Shown here one piece after another: positions 49,663 through 57,002 of a stretch of DNA of 64,000 nucleotides (its first letter is position 1; each line of letters begins with the position of its first letter). Below the pieces are notes generated by a model that saw only the letters and a list, made by a program, of their open reading frames with translations, ran no database searches and was not told the DNA's origin. Made by a program: the position numbers and the translations under genes. Source of the stretch: Nannocystis pusilla (GTDB lineage: Bacteria > Myxococcota_A > Polyangia > Nannocystales > Nannocystaceae); the NCBI RefSeq assembly GCF_020073745.1, contig NZ_JAIRAU010000024.1, positions 59,260 to 123,259 on the forward strand, written 5' to 3'.

Positions 49663-49816
49663 TCTCGGCCTCGGCTCCTGTGGGACACGGGACGGGTGTC
49701 TCGGCGTCTCGCATGAATCTCGCGTTCGCCCGCCGTTCGTGCCTCGGCTCCTGAAACGACGGCGAGCGACGTGCCCGGCGTCGTGCACGAATCTCGCGTT
49801 CGCCCGGCCTTCGTGC
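49663..49816. repeat. Degenerate ~74-bp repeats downstream of rplQ
   Basis: GAATCTCGCGTTCGCCCG occurs at 49715-49732 and 49789-49806, with TTCGTGC after each. The preceding CCTCGGCTCCTG occurs at 49669 and 49742, and a third partial unit AATCTCGGCC lies at 49661. No spacer-like unique segments, so not CRISPR. Minus-strand frames through it repeat Arg-Thr-Arg-Asp-Ser-Cys-type strings but look like shadows. Confidence 0.6.
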
Positions 49817-49858
49817 ATTCGCGTCTGCTGGCCGCTCCGGCCCGACGTCGCGGGTTTT

Positions 49859-49887
49859 TTGATCGCGCTGGCGGCACTCCCTACGCT
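49859..49887 (+). promoter_or_regulatory. Promoter of the export-gate operon, probably leaderless
   Basis: TTGATC (49859-49864), 17-nt spacer, TACGCT (49882-49887). The GTG start at 49894 lies where transcription should begin (7 nt after the -10). Confidence 0.65.
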
Positions 49888-49893
49888 AGGGGC

Positions 49894-50286
49894 GTGCTGG
49901 AAGACATCGAACCGTACCTCCACCTCGTGGCCGTCGGCGGCGGGCTGCTCGTCGCGCTGTTGCTGCTCGTCTGGCTGGGACGCGGGGTGCGAGGCGAGCG
50001 GCGCGAGCGGCCGCGGACGGTGGTCGGTCTGACCCCCGCGCACGCGCTGCACGTCGTCGACGTGGCCGGCCGTCGCCTGCTCGTCGGGACAGGTCCGGGC
50101 GGACCGCCGCAGCTGCTGCTCGAGCTGCCCGACCCGCCGCCCGCGCCGTGGAACGCCGCCCCGGCCGAGCTCGACGCCCCGCCGTGGGTCGCCGACGCGG
50201 CGCGCAGCAGCGAAGGTTGGCGCGCCGAGGCCAGGCGTGGCGACACCATTCGCAGCCCGGAGGGGTGGCGCGCGCATGGCCCCTGA
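49894..50286 (+). CDS. FliO/SctO-like export-gate assembly protein
   Basis: A 130-residue protein starting at GTG (VLEDIEPYLHLVAVGGGLLV). One membrane segment (about 11-28) is followed by a short cytoplasmic part with VVGLTPAHALHVVDVAGRRL, the FliO-type 'LxVVxVxGRxLLxG' signature. The C-terminal ~45 residues are Pro/Ala-rich. FliO family proteins help assemble the FliP ring; the next gene is FliP-like, which supports the call. The dispersed motif (50080-50100) is read as Leu-Val-Gly-Thr-Gly. It overlaps the next start by 11 nt. Confidence 0.6.
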   Translation: MLEDIEPYLHLVAVGGGLLVALLLLVWLGRGVRGERRERPRTVVGLTPAHALHVVDVAGRRLLVGTGPGGPPQLLLELPDPPPAPWNAAPAELDAPPWVADAARSSEGWRAEARRGDTIRSPEGWRAHGP

Positions 50287-50863
50287 GCTGCCGGCAGGCG
50301 CTGCCACGTGGGTGGCCCTGTCGCTGGCGCCGATCGCCGCCGTCGGCTGCACCGCGTTCGCCAAGGCCAGCGTCGTGCTGTCGGCGATCCGCGTCGGTCT
50401 CGGCGCCGAGTCGCTGCTGCCGTGGAGCGCCGTGTTCGCGCTGTCGCTGGTGGTGACCGCCGTGATCATGGGCCCGGTCGCGTTCGAGACGGCGGCGCTG
50501 TACGGCAACGGCGCGCCGCTCGACGTCGCCGCGCTGTTCGAGCCGCTGGCGAGCTTCCTCGGCCGCCACGCCGACCCGGCGGAGGTCGACTACTTCTCCG
50601 GCCTCAACGCCGCCGGCCCCGCGCACCCGCTCGCGCTCGTGCCCGCGTTCCTCGTCACCGAGCTCGGCGAGGCGCTGCAGATGGCCGCGCTGATCCTGTT
50701 CCCGTTCGTGCTCGTCGACCTGATCCTCGCCCAGCTCGTGGCCTTGATCGGTCTCTCGGGGCAGGTGCTGCCCGCCGTCGCGCTGCCGGTCAAGGTGCTG
50801 CTGTTCCTCGCCGTCGGCGGCTGGGACGCGGTCATCCGCGGCCTCGTGGAGGGCTACGCGTGA
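50276..50863 (+). CDS. FliP/SctR-like type III export gate protein
   Basis: A 195-residue membrane protein. The second half is a clear FliP/SctR match: LVPAFLVTELGEALQMAALI, then FPFVLVDLILAQLVALIGLS and LPVKVLLFLAVGGWDAVIRG, equivalent to the FliP segments around its conserved Pro, Glu-Leu, Asp-Leu and Leu-Pro-Phe-Lys positions. Four membrane segments. Shorter than FliP (about 245) at the N-terminus, with no cleavable signal peptide seen. In flagella and injectisomes five FliP subunits form the export-gate core. Its TGA overlaps the GTG of the SctS-like gene. Confidence 0.75.
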   Translation: MAPELPAGAATWVALSLAPIAAVGCTAFAKASVVLSAIRVGLGAESLLPWSAVFALSLVVTAVIMGPVAFETAALYGNGAPLDVAALFEPLASFLGRHADPAEVDYFSGLNAAGPAHPLALVPAFLVTELGEALQMAALILFPFVLVDLILAQLVALIGLSGQVLPAVALPVKVLLFLAVGGWDAVIRGLVEGYA

Positions 50864-51129
50864 CGGTCGCGCACGAGGTCCTGTCGCACGGCCTGGCCCA
50901 GGCGGCCTGGCTGGTCGCCCCCGCGGCCGGCGCCGCGGCCGGCGCCGCGCTGGTCGTCGGCTGGCTGTGCCACCGCCTCGGCGTCACCGACCCGGCCCCG
51001 GTGCTGCTCGCCCGCGCGACCGCGGTGCTCGCGGTGGTGTGGTGGCTGGGCGCGCGCTGGCTGTCCGAAGGGGCAGGTTATACGCGCGGGCTGTGGGCGC
51101 TGCTGCCGGAGATCGGGCGGGCAGGATGA
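50860..51129 (+). CDS. FliQ/SctS-like type III export gate protein
   Basis: An 89-residue protein with two membrane segments (about 15-36 and 45-66), the FliQ size and topology. The Pro in WLVAPAAGAA matches the conserved Pro of FliQ's first helix. Starts at GTG 50860 inside the SctR stop (GTGA). The dispersed motif at 51061-51080 reads Leu-Ser-Glu-Gly-Ala-Gly. The end overlaps the 31-codon ORF start (ATGA). Confidence 0.65.
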   Translation: MTVAHEVLSHGLAQAAWLVAPAAGAAAGAALVVGWLCHRLGVTDPAPVLLARATAVLAVVWWLGARWLSEGAGYTRGLWALLPEIGRAG

Positions 51130-51221
51130 ATCTGTCCGTAGAGACAGGTGCGGGGCCGGCCGTCGTCGGGCGGCCGGGCCGTCCGCGAGGACATGTGATT
51201 CACGGGCGGTCGCGGCGGTGA
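51126..51221 (+). CDS. 31-residue mini-ORF bridging the SctS- and SctT-like genes
   Basis: Starts ATG inside the SctS-like stop (ATGA) and stops with TGA inside the GTG of the SctT-like gene (GTGA), so it would keep ribosomes coupled across the 88-nt gap. It encodes MNLSVETGAGPAVVGRPGRP plus 11 residues, built mostly from two dispersed-motif copies (51132-51156 and 51187-51213). No function recognised. It may be a mere coupling ORF left by motif insertion. Confidence 0.45.
   Translation: MNLSVETGAGPAVVGRPGRPRGHVIHGRSRR
51132..51156 (+). repeat. Dispersed motif copy between the SctS- and SctT-like genes
   Basis: CTGTCCGTAGAGACAGGTGC (51132-51151) plus GGGGC. The 17-mer AGAGACAGGTGCGGGGC is identical at 63920-63936. 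A second related unit follows at 51187-51213. Confidence 0.75.
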
Positions 51222-51913
51222 TCCCCGGGGCGCTGGCGGCGTGGGCCTGGCTGGCGCTGCGCCTGTTTGCGATCTTGCACGCGCAGACGCTGTGGCGCGC
51301 GGCGGCCGGCGGGACGTGGTGGGCGATCGCGGCGGCGCTGGCGGGCGTGCTGGCGGCGGCGTGGACGACGGGCGAGGCGGCGCCGGTGGCCTGGTCCGGC
51401 TGGCTCACCGCCGCCGGCTTCGAGGTGCTGCTCGGCGCGACGATCGGCGCGCTCGTCCGCCTGCCCGGCGACGCCGCTCTCGGGGCCGCGCGCCGCTCCG
51501 GCGTCTCGCTGGGTCTCGGTCGCGCGCGCGGCTTCGCGGCCCTGCAGCTCGCGCTGGCCGGCTCGCTCGCGCTGGCCGTCGGGCTCCACCGGCCGCTGCT
51601 CACCGGCCTGCGCGCGTGCGCGATGCGCTGGCCCGCCGGCGATCCCGGCGCCTGGGAGCTGCCGCTCGATCTCCCCGCGACCAGCGCGGCGGCCCACGAC
51701 GCCACCGTCCTCGCGCTCGGCCTGGCCACGCCGGTGTTGCTGACCGCCGCCGTCGTCGAACTCGCCCTCGCCAGCGCCGCCACGACCGGTCCGTTCGCCG
51801 CGCTGGCCCGCGCGAGTCGGTCGTGGCTGGTGGCCGCGGCGGCGCTCGTCGCTCTCGGCGCGGCCTGGGCCGTCCATCCCGAGGCCTGGCTGGCCGCCCT
51901 CCCGCGCGCCTGA
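51218..51913 (+). CDS. FliR/SctT-like type III export gate protein
   Basis: A 231-residue, very hydrophobic protein with six predicted membrane segments, in the R-S-T order typical of export gates. The mid-protein segment GFEVLLGATIGALVRLPGDA corresponds to the FliR 'GExxxGxxxG' helix. The C-terminal TPVLLTAAVVELALASAATT matches FliR's last helices by pattern. Overall divergence is high, so the call leans on position and topology. Start GTG 51218 overlaps the mini-ORF stop. Confidence 0.55.
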   Translation: MIPGALAAWAWLALRLFAILHAQTLWRAAAGGTWWAIAAALAGVLAAAWTTGEAAPVAWSGWLTAAGFEVLLGATIGALVRLPGDAALGAARRSGVSLGLGRARGFAALQLALAGSLALAVGLHRPLLTGLRACAMRWPAGDPGAWELPLDLPATSAAAHDATVLALGLATPVLLTAAVVELALASAATTGPFAALARASRSWLVAAAALVALGAAWAVHPEAWLAALPRA

Positions 51914-51920
51914 GGCGTGT

Positions 51921-51926
51921 TACCGT
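51921..51926 (+). promoter_or_regulatory. -10-like box of the beta-propeller-like lipoprotein gene
   Basis: TACCGT within GTGTTACCGT, the 10-mer also found before the gene at 8565; 11 nt before ATG 51938. Confidence 0.4.
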
Positions 51927-51937
51927 CCCTCTGCCGC

Positions 51938-53359
51938 ATGCTCCGCGTCCCTCACCGCTGGTGCGTCGCGTTGCTGCTGCTGGCTGCCTGCGGCCGCGGC
52001 GAGCCCGAGCCGGCCGACCTGCAGGCGCTGCGGCTGCCGTCCGGCGCCTTGCTCTCCCCCGACGGCTCGTGGCTGTTCGTCGCCAACAGCAACCTCGACC
52101 TCGGCGTGCAGTCGAGCACCCTCGTGGTCCTCAACCTGCGCGCGCTCGACAAGTCGTTCGCCGCGGCGCCCCAGCCGGCCGGCGCCGAGCTCAGCGTCGA
52201 CGCGCCCTGCCGTGTCTCGGAGGGCATGTCGGAGGAGACAGGTGCGAAAGGGCAGGAGATCGTCGAGTGCGAGGAGCGCTACTTCATCCAGCGCGAGCAC
52301 TCGGTGCGCCTGACCAGCGGCGCCGGCAACATCGCGCTCGACCGCCCGAGCGGCGACGAGGGGCCGTGGCGCCTGCTCGTCCCGTCGAGCCTGGGCGAGC
52401 GGGCGGTGTCGTGGATCGACGTGGTGCGCGGCGCCGGCGGCATCGAGGTCGACTGCGGCCAGGACGCCGAGGGCGAGTGCGACGCGGCGCACTCGCTGCA
52501 GCGGCTCGGCAACGACCCCAGGGGCGCGCGCCTGCCCTCGGACCCGGCGCGGATCTTCGTCGACCGCGAGGGCTATCGCTTCGCCTACTTGCCGCACCTG
52601 CTCGGCGCGCGCATGACCCTCATCGCCCTCGACGCCGAGTACGGGCCGACGATCACCGACATCACCGACTCGTCGGCGGCGTTCTTCGCCTCCGAGCCGC
52701 TCGGCAAGGGCACGCTCGCCGGCGGCTTCGCCGTCGAGCAGCGCGCGTGCGACCCGGCCGACGCGCCGCCGAGCACCGAGGGTTGCACGCGTCCGCTGCT
52801 GTACGCCTCGCACCGCTTCTGGCCCGGCGTGCGGCTGTTCAGCGTCGAGACCGGGCGCGACACGCTGGTGCGCTTCGGCAACCATTGGTTGCTCGGCGTC
52901 AATCCGTACGCCGCGGGCGACCGGCCGTTCATGGGGGAGATCGAGTTCCTCGACCCCGAGGTCGGCGACCGGCTGCTCGCGGTCCACACCACGCCGCCGT
53001 CGCTCTCGCTGATCGACACCAGCCAGGGCCCCGACGGCGAGCCGCTCAACGACCCGATCGACAGCGTCGCGCTGTGTCACAACCCCAACGTGCTGGCGAT
53101 CCACCGGCCCGCGCAGGCGGAGGCGATGGCGTTCGTCAGCTGTTACTCCGACGACCAGGTCGCCGCGGTCGCGCTCGGCTCGTTCACCGTGGTCGCCACC
53201 ATCCCGGTCGACGACGGGCCCAACGAGTTGGTCGTCGACGAGGCCCGGCGCAAGCTCTACGTCGTGCACACGCTCGCCGGCACCATCGGCGTCGTCGAGC
53301 TCGACAGCGCCTCGCCGCGGCGCTTGCAGATGATCCGCCGGATCGGCCTCGGCGGCTGA
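51938..53359 (+). CDS. Beta-propeller-like (YVTN-type) lipoprotein
   Basis: A 473-residue predicted lipoprotein (MLRVPHRWCVALLLLAACGR, lipobox Cys 18). Blade-like repeats of the YVTN kind follow: LLSPDGSWLFVANSNLD near the start, and near the end AVALGSFTVVATIPVDDGPN, VDEARRKLYVVHTLAGT and IGVVELD. Several Cys may form disulfides. Probably a periplasmic or surface protein; ligand unknown. The insertion SEETGAKGQE (52226-52256) is a dispersed-motif copy. It ends 1 nt from the converging kinase gene. Confidence 0.65.
   Translation: MLRVPHRWCVALLLLAACGRGEPEPADLQALRLPSGALLSPDGSWLFVANSNLDLGVQSSTLVVLNLRALDKSFAAAPQPAGAELSVDAPCRVSEGMSEETGAKGQEIVECEERYFIQREHSVRLTSGAGNIALDRPSGDEGPWRLLVPSSLGERAVSWIDVVRGAGGIEVDCGQDAEGECDAAHSLQRLGNDPRGARLPSDPARIFVDREGYRFAYLPHLLGARMTLIALDAEYGPTITDITDSSAAFFASEPLGKGTLAGGFAVEQRACDPADAPPSTEGCTRPLLYASHRFWPGVRLFSVETGRDTLVRFGNHWLLGVNPYAAGDRPFMGEIEFLDPEVGDRLLAVHTTPPSLSLIDTSQGPDGEPLNDPIDSVALCHNPNVLAIHRPAQAEAMAFVSCYSDDQVAAVALGSFTVVATIPVDDGPNELVVDEARRKLYVVHTLAGTIGVVELDSASPRRLQMIRRIGLGG
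52226..52256 (+). repeat. Dispersed motif copy in the lipoprotein gene
   Basis: ATGTCGGAGGAGACAGGTGC followed by GAAAGGGCAGG. Shares GAGACAGGTGCG with the copies at 33430, 51142 and 63921. In frame: Met-Ser-Glu-Glu-Thr-Gly-Ala. Confidence 0.6.
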
Positions 53360-53360
53360 C

Positions 53361-54281
53361 TCAGTTCTTGCGGAACACCTGGCGCATCCACGCGCCGAGC
53401 TGGTCGCCGCGGTAGCGCACCTGGTGCGTGAACACGAACTCGCGCAGCGCCTCGGCCATCGCGGCCGCCGAGGGGTAGCGGTCGTCGATGCTGCGGGCCA
53501 GCGCCTGCAGCAGGATCTGCTCGAGCGGGCCCGGGATCGCCGGGTTCACCTCGCTCGGCCGCGGCACCTTGCACTGGCGCACGCTCTCGAACGTCTCGAT
53601 GTCGCTGTCGCGGCGGAACAGGCGCCGGCCGGTCAGCAGCTCGAAGAACACGATGCCGAGCGCGAACACGTCGCTGCGGGCGTCGAGCGGCGCGCCGCGG
53701 ACCTGCTCCGGGGACATGTACGCCAGCTTGCCCTTGATGACGCCGGCCTGGGTCTGGACCGACGAGCTGGTCGCCTTGGCCAGGCCGAAGTCGATCAGCT
53801 TCACCTCGCCCTCGTAGGAGATCAGGATGTTGGGCGGGCTGATGTCGCGGTGGATGATGTTGAGCGGCCTGCCGTCGTCGCTCCGCTTGTTGTGCGCGTA
53901 GTCGAGGCCCTCGGCGCAGCGGGTGATGATGTAGCAGGCCTGGGCCAGCGGCAGCGGCTTGCCGGCCTTTTGGTGCAGGTCGAGCAGGGCCCCGACGTCG
54001 CGACCCTCGACGTACTCGAGGGCGATGTAGAAGGAGTCGTCCTGGCGGCCGAGCTGGTAGATCTGGGCGATGTTGCCGTGCTGCAGCTGGACGGCCAGCT
54101 TGGCCTCCGCCTGGAACATGGCGATGAAGTTGGGGTCGCGGGCGATGTGCGGCAGGATCCGCTTGATCGCCACCAGCCGCTCGAAGCTGTCGGCGCCGGT
54201 CAGCTTGGCCTTGTACACCTCGGCCATGCCGCCGGCGCTGATGCGCTCGAGCACCTCGTAGGGACCTATCCTGTCAGGCAC
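53361..54281 (-). CDS. Ser/Thr protein kinase, PknB-type, soluble
   Basis: A 306-residue kinase consisting of the catalytic domain alone. It has a glycine-rich loop ISAGGMAEVYKAK, the VAIK lysine (about residue 40), HRDISPPN, DFG and the SPE of the activation segment (AYMSPEQVRG). No membrane segment, PASTA or sensory domain follows, so it is a soluble kinase that must be steered by partners. The HRD motif lacks the usual Lys (HRDISPPN instead of HRDLKPxN), a common variant in myxobacterial kinases. Start GTG 54281 (VPDRIGPYEV) is preferred; TTG 54290 is possible. Confidence 0.88.
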   Translation of the reverse strand: MPDRIGPYEVLERISAGGMAEVYKAKLTGADSFERLVAIKRILPHIARDPNFIAMFQAEAKLAVQLQHGNIAQIYQLGRQDDSFYIALEYVEGRDVGALLDLHQKAGKPLPLAQACYIITRCAEGLDYAHNKRSDDGRPLNIIHRDISPPNILISYEGEVKLIDFGLAKATSSSVQTQAGVIKGKLAYMSPEQVRGAPLDARSDVFALGIVFFELLTGRRLFRRDSDIETFESVRQCKVPRPSEVNPAIPGPLEQILLQALARSIDDRYPSAAAMAEALREFVFTHQVRYRGDQLGAWMRQVFRKN

Positions 54282-54357
54282 CGTGGTCAACGCGGTGATT
54301 CTCGGCCCACGCGTCCGACTTCGTCAATTCGCGACAGGCGCGGGCCCGCCCTCGAAT

Positions 54358-54383
54358 CACATGATTTTACGGGCAGGTCGCCG
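54358..54383. repeat. Dispersed motif variant between the kinase gene and lon
   Basis: CACATGATTTTACGGGCAGG followed by TCGCCG closely resembles 51189-51213 (ACATGTGATTCACGGGCGGT). It lies in the 239-nt gap 54291-54529, which otherwise shows no clear promoter or terminator. Confidence 0.5.
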
Positions 54384-54529
54384 AACGGCGGCCATGGGGC
54401 CCGGGGCACCCCCGCTCGCGGGCGCGCCGGTCACGCAAAAAGCAGGATCCGCGCCGTGTGGTGCGGATCCCCGGATCGGGCGCGTGGCGGCCAGCGGCGA
54501 TGCGTCGTCGGCTGCCGGCGCCCGCTCGG

Positions 54530-56914
54530 TCACGCCTCGGCGCGCGGGCTGTCCGCGGCGAGGTTCTCGGGCGGGACGATGCCGGGTTCGAGCGCGGCGT
54601 CGAGCACCTGCCGCATGTCCTCGGCGAGGATGAACTCGATCTGCTGCCGCACGTCCTCGGGCACGTCCTCGATGTCACGGGCGTTGCGGTGCGGGAGCAC
54701 CACCCGCTTGATGCCGGCGCGGTGGGCGGCGAGGACCTTCGACTTGATCCCGCCGACCGGGAGGACGCGACCGCGGAGGGTGCACTCGCCGGTCATGGCC
54801 GTGTCGTTGCGGACGCGGCGTCCGGTCAGCAGCGAGGTGAGGGCCGTGAACATGGTGACGCCTGCCGAGGGGCCGTCCTTGGGCACCGCGCCCGCCGGGA
54901 CGTGGATGTGCAGGTCCTGGCGGTCGAGGAAGTTGACGTCGACGCCGAGCTGGTTGGCGTTGCTGCGGACGTAGGTGAGCGCGGCGCGGGCGGACTCCTT
55001 CATGACATCGCCGAGCTGGCCGGTGATCTCGAGGCTGCCCTTGCCGGGCATGCGCGAGGTCTCGACGAACAGGATGTCGCCGCCGACCGGGGTCCAGGCC
55101 AGGCCGGTCGCCACGCCGGGGACGGCGGTGCGCTCGGCGACTTCGCTCTGGAAGCGCGGCTTGCCGAGGTACTTGTGCAGGTCGGACGCGTCGATGTGGA
55201 GCCGCGGCGACTTGCCCTCGTCGGCCCGCGCGATCTCCAGGGTCAGCGCGCGGCACAGCTTGGTCAGCTCGCGCCCGAGCTGGCGCACCCCGGCCTCACG
55301 CGTGTAGTCGCGGATGAGCGCCTTGACGGCGTCGTCGGTGACCGTGAGCGTGCCGGTAGCGATCGCGTGGTCCTTGATCTGCTTCGGCAGCAGGTGGTCC
55401 TTGGCGATGTGCAGCTTCTCCTCGAGCGTGTAGCCGCTGAGCTCGATCACCTCGAGGCGGTCGCGGAGCGGGGCGGAGATCGTGTCGAGGCTGTTGGCGG
55501 TGCAGATGAAGAGCACCTCCGACAGGTCGAACGGCAGCTCGAGGTAGTGGTCGGTGAACGTCTTGTTCTGTTCGGGGTCGAGGACCTCGAGCAGCGCCGC
55601 GTCGGGCGAGCCCATCCAGCTGTTGCCGAGCTTGTCGATCTCGTCGAGCAGGACGACCGGGTTCTTCTTGCCGGCCTTCTTCAGGGCGTGCAGCAGCCGC
55701 CCGGGCAGCGCGCCGACGTAGGTGCGCCGGTGGCCGCGGATCTCCGCCTCGTCGCGCACGCCGCCGAGGGCGATCCGCACGAACGGACGGCCGGTGGCGT
55801 CGGCGATCGACTGGCCGAGCGAGGTCTTGCCGACCCCCGGAGGCCCGGCGAGGCACAGCAAGGTCGCGCGGGTGTTGCCCGAGACCTTGAGGACCGCCAT
55901 GTGCTCCAAGATCCGCTTCTTGACCTCCTCGAGGCCGAAGTGGTCGGCGTCGAGCTTGTCGGCGATCGCGTCGATGTCGAGCGTGCCCGAGGCGCGCTTG
56001 TTCCACGGCAGGTCGGCGATCCACTCGAGGTAGGTGCGGATCACCCCGAACTCGGCGTGGGCGTTGTTCATCGCCTCGAGGCGGGCGAGCTCGCGGTCGG
56101 CGACCTTGCGGGCCTCCTCGGGCAGATCGGCGTCGTCGAGCCGCTCGCGCAGGAGCTGCAGGTCGTCGGACTTGGGCTCCTCGCCGAGCTCCTTCTGGAT
56201 CGCGCGCAGCTGCTGGCGCAGCAGGACCTCGCGCTGGCTGCTGTGGAGGCCGCGACGGACCTCGGAGTCGATCTTGTGCTTGAGCTCGGCCAGCGTGATC
56301 GCCTCGTCGAGCAGGCGCGAGACCAGGCGCAGGCGGTCGCTGACGTCGCGCGTGAGCAGGACCTGCACCTCCTTGTCGGTGTCGAGGCTGAGCGCCGCCG
56401 CCACGCGGTCCGCCAGCAGGCCGGGGTCGTCGCCGCGGCCGAGGAGCTCGATCCACTGGCCGAAGCTCGAGGACATGTCGGGGGCGATCTCCTGCAGCTT
56501 CTCGCGCATGCGCGAGCCGAGAGCGCCGGCGAGCAGCTTGGCCTCGGTCGGGTCCTCGTTCTCGTCGAGGAGCTGCTCGACCTCGGCGGTCCAGTAAGGC
56601 TTGCCGTGGAGGATGGTCTTCAGGGCGAAACGACCGAGCCCTTCGAGCACCACTTGATAGTTGCGCTCGCCGGTGCGCCGCACCTGGCGAACGCGAGCGT
56701 ACGTGCCGACCGGCTGGAGGTCGGCGAGTTCGGGATCGACCATGCGAGCGTCACGCTGCACGGCGATGCCCACGATCGCGTCCTGCCCCACAGCCTCGAT
56801 CATGGCGATCGAGCGGGCGCGACCGACGGGGACGGTGATGACTGTGCCAGGGAACAGCACGCCATTGCGCAGCGGCAACAGCGGGATCACAGAAGGATAC
56901 TCTGGGTGGCTCAT
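54530..56914 (-). CDS. lon: ATP-dependent protease Lon
   Basis: A 794-residue Lon. It has an N-terminal substrate domain (PLLPLRNGVLFPGTVITVPV), an AAA+ module with Walker A GPPGVGKTS and Walker B VVLLDEIDK, and a protease domain with the Ser/Lys dyad in KDGPSAGV (Ser about 683) and GGIKSK (Lys about 724). It degrades misfolded and regulatory proteins in the cytoplasm. Myxobacteria usually carry two Lon proteases, one important for development; which this is cannot be decided here. An inverted repeat overlaps its promoter. Confidence 0.97.
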   Translation of the reverse strand: MSHPEYPSVIPLLPLRNGVLFPGTVITVPVGRARSIAMIEAVGQDAIVGIAVQRDARMVDPELADLQPVGTYARVRQVRRTGERNYQVVLEGLGRFALKTILHGKPYWTAEVEQLLDENEDPTEAKLLAGALGSRMREKLQEIAPDMSSSFGQWIELLGRGDDPGLLADRVAAALSLDTDKEVQVLLTRDVSDRLRLVSRLLDEAITLAELKHKIDSEVRRGLHSSQREVLLRQQLRAIQKELGEEPKSDDLQLLRERLDDADLPEEARKVADRELARLEAMNNAHAEFGVIRTYLEWIADLPWNKRASGTLDIDAIADKLDADHFGLEEVKKRILEHMAVLKVSGNTRATLLCLAGPPGVGKTSLGQSIADATGRPFVRIALGGVRDEAEIRGHRRTYVGALPGRLLHALKKAGKKNPVVLLDEIDKLGNSWMGSPDAALLEVLDPEQNKTFTDHYLELPFDLSEVLFICTANSLDTISAPLRDRLEVIELSGYTLEEKLHIAKDHLLPKQIKDHAIATGTLTVTDDAVKALIRDYTREAGVRQLGRELTKLCRALTLEIARADEGKSPRLHIDASDLHKYLGKPRFQSEVAERTAVPGVATGLAWTPVGGDILFVETSRMPGKGSLEITGQLGDVMKESARAALTYVRSNANQLGVDVNFLDRQDLHIHVPAGAVPKDGPSAGVTMFTALTSLLTGRRVRNDTAMTGECTLRGRVLPVGGIKSKVLAAHRAGIKRVVLPHRNARDIEDVPEDVRQQIEFILAEDMRQVLDAALEPGIVPPENLAADSPRAEA

Positions 56915-56965
56915 GCTCGGTTCCTTTCGCTCCCCGCGGCTAAGCCTGCAGGGGTGTACGTGACG

Positions 56966-57002
56966 GTTGAACCGAACTTAAAACCGTTCAACTCGCCGTC
57001 AA
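56966..57002 (-). promoter_or_regulatory. lon promoter with overlapping inverted-repeat operator
   Basis: On the minus strand TTGACG (57002-56997), 16-nt spacer, TAAGTT (56980-56975). GTTGAAC (56966-56972) and GTTCAAC (56986-56992) form a perfect 7-bp inverted repeat with 13-nt spacing, over the -10 and spacer. This is an operator-like site, and a TetR gene lies directly upstream. Confidence 0.5.

Noticed and set aside
49604..50032. Plus-strand frames through the degenerate repeats after rplQ
   Set aside because: Composition and codon positions fit no protein family, and they overlap the FliO-like gene in another frame.
53704..53722. CTCCGGGGACATGTACGCC in the kinase gene as a motif copy
   Set aside because: It encodes the conserved AYMSPEQ of the kinase activation segment, so the match is forced by the protein.
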